In this document: in pieces, positions 1-5,853 of the stretch
Layout of the letters: each line of letters opens with the position of its first letter
Numbering within the stretch: position 1 is the first letter of the stretch
Origin: Sphingomonadales bacterium
Lineage (GTDB): Bacteria > Pseudomonadota > Alphaproteobacteria > Sphingomonadales > Sphingomonadaceae
Length of the DNA stretch: 8,042 nt
Assembly (NCBI GenBank): GCA_017304125.1
Contig: JAFKLV010000058.1
Span: 1 to 8,042 of the forward strand
Reading direction: 5' to 3'
Made by a program: the position numbers and the translations under genes
The notes under the pieces: model-generated
Databases searched by the model: none
Seen by the model: the letters and a program-made list of their open reading frames with translations, nothing else
Told to the model about the DNA's origin: nothing

Positions 1-16
1 CAGCGCCCATCAGCCG

Positions 17-93
17 TTCGTCATTCGTAGTGACGCGGCAATCCTATCGCCAAACCGGCACCGATAGATTCCCGTTTCCACAAGAATGACGAA
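17..93. repeat. Degenerate long palindromic element upstream of tRNA-His
   Basis: Seen directly: TTCGTCATTC (17-26) is the perfect reverse complement of GAATGACGAA (84-93). Inside it, AATCCTATCG (40-49) pairs with CGATAGATT (62-70) with one bulged base. The two unpaired stretches between the stems (27-39 and 71-83) are both 13 bases long, so the element is symmetrical around a 12-base loop (50-61). The GTCATTC/GAATGAC ends and an ATTCCCG-like core resemble intergenic palindromic repeats that are common in sphingomonad and other alphaproteobacterial genomes. I infer a decayed copy of such a repeat. It may also act as a transcription barrier for whatever lies left of the window. No gene is visible in 1-156. 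Confidence 0.55.
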
Positions 94-112
94 ACGATCG
101 CGCTCTGATAGC

Positions 113-141
113 TTGACCAGATGCCTGCACCCCCGCTAGGG
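113..141 (+). promoter_or_regulatory. Probable promoter of tRNA-His
   Basis: TTGACC at 113-118 is a good -35 hexamer. With a 17-base spacer it is followed by CTAGGG at 136-141 as a weak -10. Transcription would start near 148, about ten bases before the mature tRNA end. The stretch between the -10 and the tRNA is G/C-rich (GCGCGC), as in growth-rate-controlled stable-RNA promoters. This is a match by eye to the sigma-70-type consensus, not proof. Confidence 0.45.
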
Positions 142-156
142 GCGCGCATCCATTGC

Positions 157-234
157 GGCGATCGTAGCTCAGTTGGTTAGAGCATCGGTTTGTGGTACCG
201 AGGGTCGCGGGTTCAAGTCCCGTCGATCGCCCCA
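157..234 (+). tRNA. tRNA-His (anticodon GTG)
   Basis: A complete cloverleaf can be folded. The seven-base acceptor GCGATCG (158-164) pairs with CGATCGC (224-230). The D arm contains AGCTCAGTTGGTTAGAGC. The anticodon stem TCGGT/ACCGA encloses a loop with GTG at 192-194, and the T arm contains GTTCAAGTC. The extra G at 157 (position -1) faces C at 231 (position 73), the identity pair found only in histidine tRNAs, so the assignment is firm. The 3' CCA is encoded (232-234). A short T-run (235-238) follows, which may help termination. Confidence 0.97.
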
Positions 235-287
235 TTTTCCCTCATCCTCGCGAATTGGCTGGCGTTCGCCCGGCTATGTGTTGCGCT

Positions 288-337
288 GATAATATTATTG
301 CGCCATGACGCACTTTCATTGCGTGCGATATGGAGGG
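288..337 (+). promoter_or_regulatory. Possible -10/AT-rich palindrome and Shine-Dalgarno of the dehydrogenase
   Basis: An AT-rich island in otherwise GC-rich DNA contains GATAAT (288-293), one change from the -10 consensus, inside the perfect 10-base palindrome ATAATATTAT (289-298). This is flanked by GCGC on both sides (283-286 and 300-303). No convincing -35 lies at the right distance. GGAGGG at 332-337 is a strong Shine-Dalgarno nine bases before ATG 347, and this decides the start of the following gene. The palindrome may be an operator or simply a melting-prone promoter core; the sequence alone does not say which. Confidence 0.35.
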
Positions 338-346
338 ATGAAGACG

Positions 347-1393
347 ATGGACTGGGGCTTCCCGGATTTTGACGCTCATGAGGGCGTCCACCTGTTCACC
401 GATCCGGCATCGGGGCTTCACGCGATCGTTGCGATTCACTCCACCGCGCTCGGGCCGGCCGCGGGCGGCGTGCGCTTCTGGCATTATGCCAATACCGATG
501 GCGCGATCACCGATGCGCTGCGCCTGTCGCGCGGGATGAGCTACAAGAATGCGATGGCCGGGCTGGCGCTGGGCGGCGGCAAGGGCGTCGTGCTGGCGGA
601 TGCGCCGGGCGCGACGATTACCGAGGCGCAGCTCAAGGCATTCGGCCGCGTCGTCGAATCGCTCGGCGGGCGTTATGTGACCGCCGAGGACGTCGGCATG
701 TCCGAAGCGCGGATGAAGGTGATCGCCGGCGAGACGCGCTATGTTTCCGGCCTGCCGGTGGCGAGCGGCGCGGCGGGCGGGGATCCCGGGCCCTATACTG
801 CAATGGGCGTCTATCTCGGCGTCAAGGCGGCGGCGAAGCGCGGGCTGGGTGCGGTCGACATGAAGGGCGTGCGCGTCGCGGTGCAGGGCGTCGGCTCGGT
901 CGGCGGCGGGCTGGCGCGGCTGCTGGCCAGGGACGGCGCGGTGCTGACGCTGGCCGATGTCGATACCGCACGCGCGGAGGCGCTGGCGGCCGAGCTGGGC
1001 GCGACTGTCGCCGCGACCGGGGATATCCTGTCGCTCGACGTCGATCTGGTCAGCCCCAATGCGCTGGGCGCGATCCTCACCGAAACGTCGATAGCGACGC
1101 TCAAGGCGAAGGTCGTCGCCGGCGGCGCGAACAACCAGCTCGCGACGCGCGAGGACGGCCGCCGCATCCATGAACGCGGCATCGTCTACGCCCCCGATTA
1201 TGTCATCAACGCGGGCGGCATCATCAACGTCGGGCTCGAATATCTCGGCGCCGGCGACGAGGCCGAGGTGCGCGCGCGCATCGCCCGCATCCCCGAGCGA
1301 CTCGATCAGGTGTGGGACGAAAGCGAAGCGACCGGCGATCCCTCCTCCGACGTGGCGGACCGCATCGCGCAGCGGCTGATCGGGCGCGGCTGA
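347..1393 (+). CDS. Leu/Val/Glu/Phe-family NAD(P)-dependent amino-acid dehydrogenase
   Basis: This 348-residue cytoplasmic enzyme should catalyse reversible oxidative deamination of an amino acid to its 2-oxo acid with NAD(P)+. It has the family order: an N-terminal substrate domain with the glycine-rich loop LGPAAGG (35-41), Lys67 in SYKNA and catalytic Lys79 in GGGKG, then Asp115 in TAEDVG. The Rossmann nucleotide domain follows, with GVGSVG (181-186), an acidic residue Asp204 after the second strand (which suggests NAD over NADP), and NAGGIINV (288-295). The lysine and aspartate positions are within one residue of those of Bacillus leucine dehydrogenase as I remember them, and the length fits leucine/valine dehydrogenases rather than the longer glutamate dehydrogenases. 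The exact substrate cannot be read from sequence; branched-chain amino-acid catabolism is the likely role. The start at 347 is chosen for the GGAGGG nine bases upstream; the in-frame ATG at 305 has no such site. It appears monocistronic and ends at a hairpin. Confidence 0.92.
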   Translation: MDWGFPDFDAHEGVHLFTDPASGLHAIVAIHSTALGPAAGGVRFWHYANTDGAITDALRLSRGMSYKNAMAGLALGGGKGVVLADAPGATITEAQLKAFGRVVESLGGRYVTAEDVGMSEARMKVIAGETRYVSGLPVASGAAGGDPGPYTAMGVYLGVKAAAKRGLGAVDMKGVRVAVQGVGSVGGGLARLLARDGAVLTLADVDTARAEALAAELGATVAATGDILSLDVDLVSPNALGAILTETSIATLKAKVVAGGANNQLATREDGRRIHERGIVYAPDYVINAGGIINVGLEYLGAGDEAEVRARIARIPERLDQVWDESEATGDPSSDVADRIAQRLIGRG

Positions 1394-1403
1394 GGCTGTT
1401 AGT

Positions 1404-1432
1404 CGTCATGCCGGGTCGAGCCCGGCATGACG
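1404..1432. repeat. Perfect 12-bp hairpin after the dehydrogenase stop
   Basis: CGTCATGCCGGG (1404-1415) and CCCGGCATGACG (1421-1432) are perfect reverse complements separated by the five bases TCGAG. The hairpin begins ten bases after the stop codon. No T-run follows on either strand, so it is not a textbook intrinsic terminator. It resembles short extragenic palindromes that recur in alphaproteobacteria. It may still stabilise the 3' end of the mRNA or slow RNA polymerase. Confidence 0.7.
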
Positions 1433-1463
1433 GATTGACGGCGAACCGGGTTCACTCCCCCGC

Positions 1464-1566
1464 CACCCCGGCCTTGAGCCGGGGTCCATTGTGCCTCGCA
1501 ATGCTGCGGCCAGAGCCTCTGGTCCCGCGCCTGCCTCCCGATGGACCCCGGCTCAAGGCCGGGGTG
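1464..1566. repeat. Inverted-repeat element, copy 1 (upstream of ccmC)
   Basis: The ends 1464-1489 and 1541-1566 are a perfect 26-bp inverted repeat enclosing 51 bases. Each arm is itself palindromic (CCCCGGC, loop CTTGA, GCCGGGG). The element is homologous to that at 3598-3702: 36 bases at its right end (1533-1568 against 3667-3702) match with one difference, and the spacers share GTGCC, GAGCCT and GCCTCCCG. It looks like a REP/BIME-type mobile or recombining intergenic repeat and not a gene. Open frames that read through it, such as the upstream extension of ccmC from a GTG at 1491, are artefacts. Together with the hairpin at 1404-1432 it fills most of the 208 bases between the dehydrogenase and ccmC; I see no convincing ccm promoter there. 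Confidence 0.9.
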
Positions 1567-1601
1567 ACGGGGGGGCGATCCGGCCCAAGCGAAATTACCC
1601 A

Positions 1602-2384
1602 ATGGCGCGCCAGCTGAGGGGTGACGGACGCGCGATCTTGCCATATTGGCGCAGGATCGTGCCCGCGCTTCATGCCTTCGCCAATCCTGCTCGCTTCCTC
1701 AAGCTCGCCCGGCCGCTGACGCCGGTGGTGACGTGGCTCGGCGTGGCGCTGATCGCGCTCGGCTGCTGGGCGGGGCTGACGCAGACGCCGCCCGATTATC
1801 TGCAGGGCGAGACGGTACGCATCCTCTATATCCACGTTCCCGCCGCCTGGCTGGGAATGGGTGGGTGGAGCGGGATCGCGCTGTCCAGCATCGCCTATCT
1901 CGTCTGGCGCCACCCGCTCGCCGATGTCGCGGCGCGCGCGATCGCGGTGCCGGGGGCGGCATTCTCGTTGATCTGCCTTGTCACCGGCGCGATCTGGGGC
2001 CGGCCGACCTGGGGCACTTACTGGCAATGGGACGGGCGGCTCACCTCGATGCTGCTGCTGTTCTTCGTCTATCTCGGTTATATCGCGCTGGCCCGCGCCG
2101 ATCGCGAGCGCGGCGGCGACGGGCGTATCCCCGCGCTGTTCGGCATCGCCGGCACCGTGCTGCTGCCGATCATCCGCTATTCGGTGGTGTGGTGGAACAC
2201 GCTCCATCAGGGGCCGAGCATCGGGCTGACCAGTTCGTCGATCGATCCCTCGCTGATCTGGCCGCTGCCGATCATGCTGGCGGGGTTCACCTTGTTGTTC
2301 GCCGGCATCGTGCTGATGCGGATGCGCGCGATTCTGGCGCAGGCCAAGGCAGAGGCGCGGATGCGCCGGCGGGCGGCGCAATGA
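1602..2384 (+). CDS. ccmC: Haem transporter/handling protein CcmC (cytochrome c maturation)
   Basis: CcmC is an inner-membrane protein that binds haem at its periplasmic face and drives its attachment to CcmE in System I cytochrome c maturation. Seen in the sequence (numbered from ATG 1602, 260 residues): about six hydrophobic segments, the conserved His78 in YIHVPAAW, the tryptophan-rich WWD motif WGTYWQWDGRLT (137-148), and the second conserved His202 in NTLHQGPS. These are the family's haem-axial histidines and haem-binding loop. The start is uncertain. ATG 1602 has no clear Shine-Dalgarno. TTG 1638 lies 16 bases after GAGGGG (1616-1621). GTG 1659 gives 241 residues, closer to the usual length, with the family-like N-terminus before ANPARFLKLARPLTP. 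This is the first gene of a four-gene overlapping operon. ccmA and ccmB, often found upstream of ccmC, are not adjacent here. Confidence 0.93.
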   Translation: MARQLRGDGRAILPYWRRIVPALHAFANPARFLKLARPLTPVVTWLGVALIALGCWAGLTQTPPDYLQGETVRILYIHVPAAWLGMGGWSGIALSSIAYLVWRHPLADVAARAIAVPGAAFSLICLVTGAIWGRPTWGTYWQWDGRLTSMLLLFFVYLGYIALARADRERGGDGRIPALFGIAGTVLLPIIRYSVVWWNTLHQGPSIGLTSSSIDPSLIWPLPIMLAGFTLLFAGIVLMRMRAILAQAKAEARMRRRAAQ

Positions 2385-2485
2385 ACCCCTGGCAGTTCGT
2401 GATCGCGGCTTATGCGGTGACGCTGGGCGGCGCGGCGCTGGTCGCGCTGTGGAGCTGGCGCGCGATGCGTAAGGCGGAGAAATGA
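2381..2485 (+). CDS. ccmD: Haem exporter accessory protein CcmD
   Basis: This 34-residue protein starts on the ATG that overlaps the ccmC stop (ATGA). It has the CcmD layout: a short polar start (MNPWQF), one membrane segment of about 20 residues (FVIAAYAVTLGGAALVALWS) and a short positively charged tail (WRAMRKAEK). CcmD is a small inner-membrane protein that associates with CcmABC and is needed to release haem-loaded CcmE. Identification rests on size, single transmembrane topology, the YAVT-like core and the position between ccmC and ccmE. No alternative start exists in so short a frame. Translation is presumably coupled to ccmC. Confidence 0.9.
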   Translation: MNPWQFVIAAYAVTLGGAALVALWSWRAMRKAEK

Positions 2486-2916
2486 AGGCCAAGCATCAAC
2501 GGCTGACGCTGGCCTTGCTGGCGGTGGCGGCGATCGTCGGCGCGGGGCTGCTCGCGTTGTCCGCGCTCAAGGATCGCGCGGCGTTCTTCTACGCCCCCTC
2601 GGACGTGACGCCGCAGACCTTGCCGCTCGGCCGCGCGGTGCGGCTCGGCGGGATGGTCGAGGCGGGATCGATCAAGCGCGCGGCGGACGGGGTGACGATC
2701 CATTTCGTCGTCACCGACGGCCGCGCCACCACCCCGGTCACCTTCACCGGCATCGCCCCCGATCTGTTCAAGGAGAAATCGGGCGTGGTCGCGGAGGGCG
2801 AGTTCCACCCGGACGGATCGTTCGTCGCGACCAATTTGCTCGCCAAGCACGACGAGAAATACATGCCGCCGGAGCTTGCCGGAAAAATGCACGAAACCAA
2901 GACGTTGCAGCCGTGA
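2482..2916 (+). CDS. ccmE: Periplasmic haem chaperone CcmE
   Basis: CcmE covalently binds haem through a histidine and hands it to the cytochrome c ligation complex. The 144-residue protein has an N-terminal membrane anchor (about residues 8-28, with K/R-rich cytoplasmic residues before it). A beta-rich OB-fold domain follows. The diagnostic motif is AKHDEKYMPPEL, in which His123 is the haem-linking residue and Tyr127 the second conserved residue of the HxxxY motif. The length is typical of the family. Its ATG overlaps the ccmD stop (ATGA), and its own stop overlaps the GTG of the next gene (GTGA). The flexible C-terminus after the motif is short. Confidence 0.97.
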   Translation: MKAKHQRLTLALLAVAAIVGAGLLALSALKDRAAFFYAPSDVTPQTLPLGRAVRLGGMVEAGSIKRAADGVTIHFVVTDGRATTPVTFTGIAPDLFKEKSGVVAEGEFHPDGSFVATNLLAKHDEKYMPPELAGKMHETKTLQP

Positions 2917-3566
2917 GCGGGTATCTGACGCTCGCCTTGCTCGGTGCGCTTGCATTCGGCGCGCTGGTCGCATTCCGGCTGCCGCGGATGGCCTGGTCGA
3001 TCGCCGGCGCTGCGCTGTTCCTCGGTGCGGCCGGCTATGCGTGGCAGGGGCGGCCGGCGCTTCCGGCGCATCCGGCCACGCCGAGCACCAAGGCGATCGC
3101 GGTCGAGCCCGACATGCTCGCGCTGCGCGACAGGATGATGGGCGGGCGTTTCACCGCCGACGGCGCCTATCTGGTCGCGTCGGATGCGATGCTGCGCACC
3201 GGCGACACCTCTGCGGCGACTCAGGTGGTATTGGGGGGAATCCGTGCGATCCCGCGCAGCTACATCCTGTGGACCCAGCTCGGCACCAATTTCGCGCTGC
3301 ACGACGGCGATCGCATGTCGCCGGCCGCGCAAGCGGCGTTCCGGCAGGCGATGCGGCTCGCGCCCAAGCATCCCGCGCCGCCTTATTATATGGGATTGGC
3401 CTATCTGCGCGCCGGCGATTTCGCCGCGGCGGTGCCGCTCTGGCGCCGCGCGGTGGCGCTCTCCGCTCCCGGATCGGACTATCAGCAGGAAATCGCGCGA
3501 CAGCTCGCGATGCTGGAGCGGGTGATGCAACTCGCCCAGCAGCCGGGCGCCGCGGCGCCGCGCTGA
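2913..3566 (+). CDS. CcmI-like membrane TPR protein, cytochrome c biogenesis
   Basis: This 217-residue protein begins at a GTG overlapping the ccmE stop (GTGA). Two hydrophobic segments at about residues 4-21 and 27-44 anchor it. The remainder (about 65-205) is helical with tetratricopeptide-type repeats; the clearest runs through PPYYMGLAYLRAGDFAAAVP and preceding helices with AAFRQAMRLAPKHP. This two-helix anchor plus periplasmic TPR layout matches the CcmI / CcmH C-terminal (NrfG-like) proteins that bind the tail of apocytochrome c and present it to CcmF/CcmH. The role is inferred from layout and operon position; sequence identity in this family is low. In many proteobacterial operons ccmF, ccmG/dsbE and ccmH separate ccmE from this gene, and here they are absent. 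The end is Ala/Pro-rich (AAAPR). Confidence 0.8.
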   Translation: MSGYLTLALLGALAFGALVAFRLPRMAWSIAGAALFLGAAGYAWQGRPALPAHPATPSTKAIAVEPDMLALRDRMMGGRFTADGAYLVASDAMLRTGDTSAATQVVLGGIRAIPRSYILWTQLGTNFALHDGDRMSPAAQAAFRQAMRLAPKHPAPPYYMGLAYLRAGDFAAAVPLWRRAVALSAPGSDYQQEIARQLAMLERVMQLAQQPGAAAPR

Positions 3567-3597
3567 CGTTTCGGGCTGTCCGAGTCCCACCCTCTTC

Positions 3598-3702
3598 GTC
3601 ACCCCGACCTTGAGCCGGGGGCCGTCGTGCCGCGGCTCAGCGGTTGGAGCCTCAAGCCCTGCGCTCGCCTCCCGATGGACCCCGGCTCAAGGTCGGGGTG
3701 AC
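3598..3702. repeat. Inverted-repeat element, copy 2 (downstream of the ccm operon)
   Basis: The ends 3598-3620 and 3680-3702 are a perfect 23-bp inverted repeat around 59 bases. The element is in the same orientation as copy 1 at 1464-1566. In the left arm copy 2 has A where copy 1 has G (3607 against 1471), and in the right arm T where copy 1 has C (3693 against 1559). These bases face each other in the long stem, so pairing is kept. It starts 31 bases after the stop of the TPR gene and could also limit transcription into kup. It is an REP/BIME-like repeat; no coding capacity is seen. Confidence 0.9.
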
Positions 3703-3728
3703 AAGGCGTAAATAAACAACTGTATTTA
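3698..3728 (+). promoter_or_regulatory. Weak candidate kup promoter
   Basis: The right end of the repeat supplies GTGACA (3698-3703), close to the -35 consensus. An unusually AT-rich stretch follows, containing TGTATT (3721-3726, spacer 17) and TATTTA (3723-3728, spacer 19). If used, the repeat donates part of the promoter and the kup mRNA carries an untranslated leader of about 200 bases. This is a match by eye only. Confidence 0.25.
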
Positions 3729-3945
3729 AACAGCTAAATCCAGATCTCGAGCGTCACACCGCACACCTTCACCCGTGTGAACTTCATGAACTTTGCCGCG
3801 CTCTGGCGCGCTTGCAACAGTGCGGGACGATCCCCACATCCGCATGCTTCCGCGCTGTTGCGGGGGTAGGGACGGCATGCTAGGCGCGGCGCCTCAAAGG
3901 CGATTGCGGGTTTTCTGCCGTGATTCCGGTTTCTGCGATTATTTC
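3703..3945 (+). other. Non-coding kup leader with a strong stem-loop
   Basis: No gene is supported here. The segment starts with AT-rich DNA (3709-3745), including CTGT-ATTTAA-ACAG at 3721-3734. At 3811-3864 it contains a long stem-loop: 3814-3827 pairs with 3848-3861 over 14 base pairs (two G-U), extendable by three more pairs outward, around a 20-base loop. Competing pairings exist: GGGA (3824-3827) with TCCC (3831-3834), and TGCGG (3821-3825) with CCGCA (3840-3844). This could be a structured leader, an attenuator or a protein-binding site. An in-frame ATG at 3877, preceded by AGGGA (3868-3872), would place part of this stretch in kup. I judge it non-coding because third positions between 3877 and 3945 are far less G/C-biased than in the body of kup. 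Confidence 0.5.
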
Positions 3946-5853
3946 GTGACCACATCTCAAACTGCGGGCGTGCTGGGCACGCACGATCATCGACGCGATA
4001 GCCTGGCGAAGCTGGCTGTCGGGGCGATCGGTGTCGTTTACGGCGACATCGGCACCAGCCCGCTTTATGCGATGAAGGAGGTGTTCGTCGGCCATCATCC
4101 GTTGACGGTCGACCAGCTCCACATCTTCGGCGTCGTCAGCCTCGTTTTCTGGTCGCTCGTGCTGATCGTCACATTCAAATATGTGATGGTCATCCTGCGC
4201 GCCGACAATGAGGGGGAGGGCGGCAGCCTTGCGCTGCTCGCGCTGATCCAGCGGCGTAGCGGCGCGGGCAAGAGATGGGGGCCAAGCCTCGTCATGCTCG
4301 GCGTGCTCGCCAGCGCCTTGTTCTTCGGCGATTGCATGATCACCCCGGCCGTATCGGTGCTGTCTGCGGTCGAGGGGCTGGCGACGGTCGAGCAGGGATT
4401 CGGCAATTTCGTCATCCCGATCGCGGTCGCGATCCTTGTCGGGCTGTTCTACCTCCAGTCGGTCGGCACCGCGCGGGTGGGCAAATTGTTCGGCCCGATC
4501 ATGGCGGTCTATTTCGTCACGCTCGCGGTGATGGGGCTGATCCACATCGTGCAGCAGCCGCATATCCTGCTCGCGCTCGATCCGCGCTGGGCGGTGCGCT
4601 TCGCGGCGGACGACGGGCGACTCGCCTTCCTCGCGCTCGGCTCGGTAGTGCTGGCGCTGACCGGGGCGGAGGCGCTCTATGCCGATATGGGGCATTTCGG
4701 GCGCCGGCCGATCGCGCTGGCCTGGATGTGGTTCGTCTTCCCGGCGCTGATGCTCAATTATCTCGGGCAGGGCGCATTGCTGCTCGGCAATCCGGCGGCA
4801 GCGGAGAATCCCTTCTTCCTGATGGCCAATGAGAGCTGGCGTCTGCCGCTCGTCATCCTCGCCACGCTTGCGACGGTGATCGCCAGCCAGGCGGTGATCA
4901 CCGGCTGCTATTCGGTGGTGCATCAGGCGATCCAGCTCGGGCTGATGCCGCGCCTGCGCATCAGCCATACCAGCGCTTCCGAGGCCGGGCAGATCTATAT
5001 CGCCTCGGTCAATTGGGCGCTGATGACGATGGTGCTGCTGCTGATCTTCGGCTTCCGCGAATCGTCAAACCTCGCCGCGGCCTATGGCATCGCGGTCACC
5101 GGCACGATGTTCATCTCGACCTGCATGATCGGGGTGCTGATCTATCGCGTGTGGCATTGGCCGATCTATGCGGTGGTGCCGTTCGTCGGCATCTTCGTGT
5201 GCATCGACGGGCTGTATTTCACGTCGAACCTGACCAAGGTGCTCGACGGCGGCTGGTTCCCGCTGCTCGTCGCGGCGATCTGTTTCGTCATGCTCACCAC
5301 CTGGGCCACCGGGCGCAAGCTGATGATCCAGCGGATGCGCGAGGGCGCGATGCCGATCAAGGTATTCATCGGCTCGGCTGCCAGTTCGGCGACGCGTGTC
5401 CCCGGCACCGCGGTATTCATGACCTCGACGCCAGAGGGAGTGCCGCACGCGTTGCTGCACAATCTGAAGCACAATCGCGTGCTGCACGAGCGGGTGATCC
5501 TGCTGACCGTGAAGGTCTCCGACATGCCCTATTTCCCCGAGAACGATCGTTTCATGCACGACGATCTCGGGCAGGGCTTCCACCGCGTGATCCTGCGTTA
5601 CGGCTTCATGGAGGCGCCCGACGTCCCGGCGGCGCTCAAGACCTTCCACGGCTGTGGCGGGGTCGACATCCGCATGATCGACACCAGCTTCTTCCTGTCG
5701 CGGCAGACCTTGTTGCCGTCCGAGCGGCCGGGGATGATGATCTGGCGCGAGAAATTGTTCGCCTGGATGCTGCGCAACGCGGAAAGCGCGATGGAATTCT
5801 TCCGCCTGCCGACCAATCGCGTGGTCGAACTGGGCACGCAGATCGAGATTTGA
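3946..5853 (+). CDS. kup: Low-affinity K+/H+ symporter Kup (KUP/HAK/KT family)
   Basis: Kup is an inner-membrane potassium importer driven by proton symport. Numbered from GTG 3946 (635 residues; E. coli Kup has about 622), it carries the family signature GVVYGDIGTSPLYAMKE (29-45), which includes the conserved Asp34 of the first membrane helix. It also carries FKYVMVILRADNEGEGG after the second helix, FFGDCMITPAVSVLSAVEGL, and LTGAEALYADMGHFG. About twelve hydrophobic segments are followed by a C-terminal cytoplasmic domain (roughly the last 165 residues). The start is the weak point: GTG 3946 has no clear Shine-Dalgarno. The alternatives are ATG 3877 (658 residues, with AGGGA upstream) and GTG 3970. 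The polar, His-rich lead-in THDHRRDS just before the first helix is normal for the family. The stop overlaps the TTG start of the following gene, so the two are probably co-translated. Confidence 0.95.
   Translation: MTTSQTAGVLGTHDHRRDSLAKLAVGAIGVVYGDIGTSPLYAMKEVFVGHHPLTVDQLHIFGVVSLVFWSLVLIVTFKYVMVILRADNEGEGGSLALLALIQRRSGAGKRWGPSLVMLGVLASALFFGDCMITPAVSVLSAVEGLATVEQGFGNFVIPIAVAILVGLFYLQSVGTARVGKLFGPIMAVYFVTLAVMGLIHIVQQPHILLALDPRWAVRFAADDGRLAFLALGSVVLALTGAEALYADMGHFGRRPIALAWMWFVFPALMLNYLGQGALLLGNPAAAENPFFLMANESWRLPLVILATLATVIASQAVITGCYSVVHQAIQLGLMPRLRISHTSASEAGQIYIASVNWALMTMVLLLIFGFRESSNLAAAYGIAVTGTMFISTCMIGVLIYRVWHWPIYAVVPFVGIFVCIDGLYFTSNLTKVLDGGWFPLLVAAICFVMLTTWATGRKLMIQRMREGAMPIKVFIGSAASSATRVPGTAVFMTSTPEGVPHALLHNLKHNRVLHERVILLTVKVSDMPYFPENDRFMHDDLGQGFHRVILRYGFMEAPDVPAALKTFHGCGGVDIRMIDTSFFLSRQTLLPSERPGMMIWREKLFAWMLRNAESAMEFFRLPTNRVVELGTQIEI

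Noticed and set aside
305..346. Upstream ATG extension of the dehydrogenase
   Set aside because: It adds 14 residues with no family similarity, and the strong GGAGGG site points to ATG 347.
242..1171. Long reverse-strand open frame opposite the dehydrogenase
   Set aside because: An Arg/Ala/His-rich shadow frame, typical of GC-rich DNA opposite a real gene. The same applies to the long frames opposite the ccm genes, kup and rimO.
1491..1601. GTG start giving a longer CcmC
   Set aside because: The extension translates the inverted-repeat element and is unlike any CcmC N-terminus.
3546..3559. 14-base palindrome GGCGCCGCGGCGCC at the end of the TPR gene
   Set aside because: It is explained by Ala-rich GC-rich codons. 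It has at most a 5-bp stem and no T-run, so it is not supported as a terminator.
3721..3734. LexA/SOS-box-like CTGTATTTAAACAG
   Set aside because: The spacing between CTG and CAG is eight bases, not the ten of the enterobacterial box, and alphaproteobacterial LexA uses a GTTC-N7-GTTC motif.
3734..3955. Reverse-strand small frame ending in KVCGVTLEIWI
   Set aside because: Its last 30 or so codons look somewhat coding-like, and a weak CTGT/ACAG hairpin plus T-rich DNA follows. However, no ribosome site or recognisable family was seen, and most of it is the complement of the structured kup leader.
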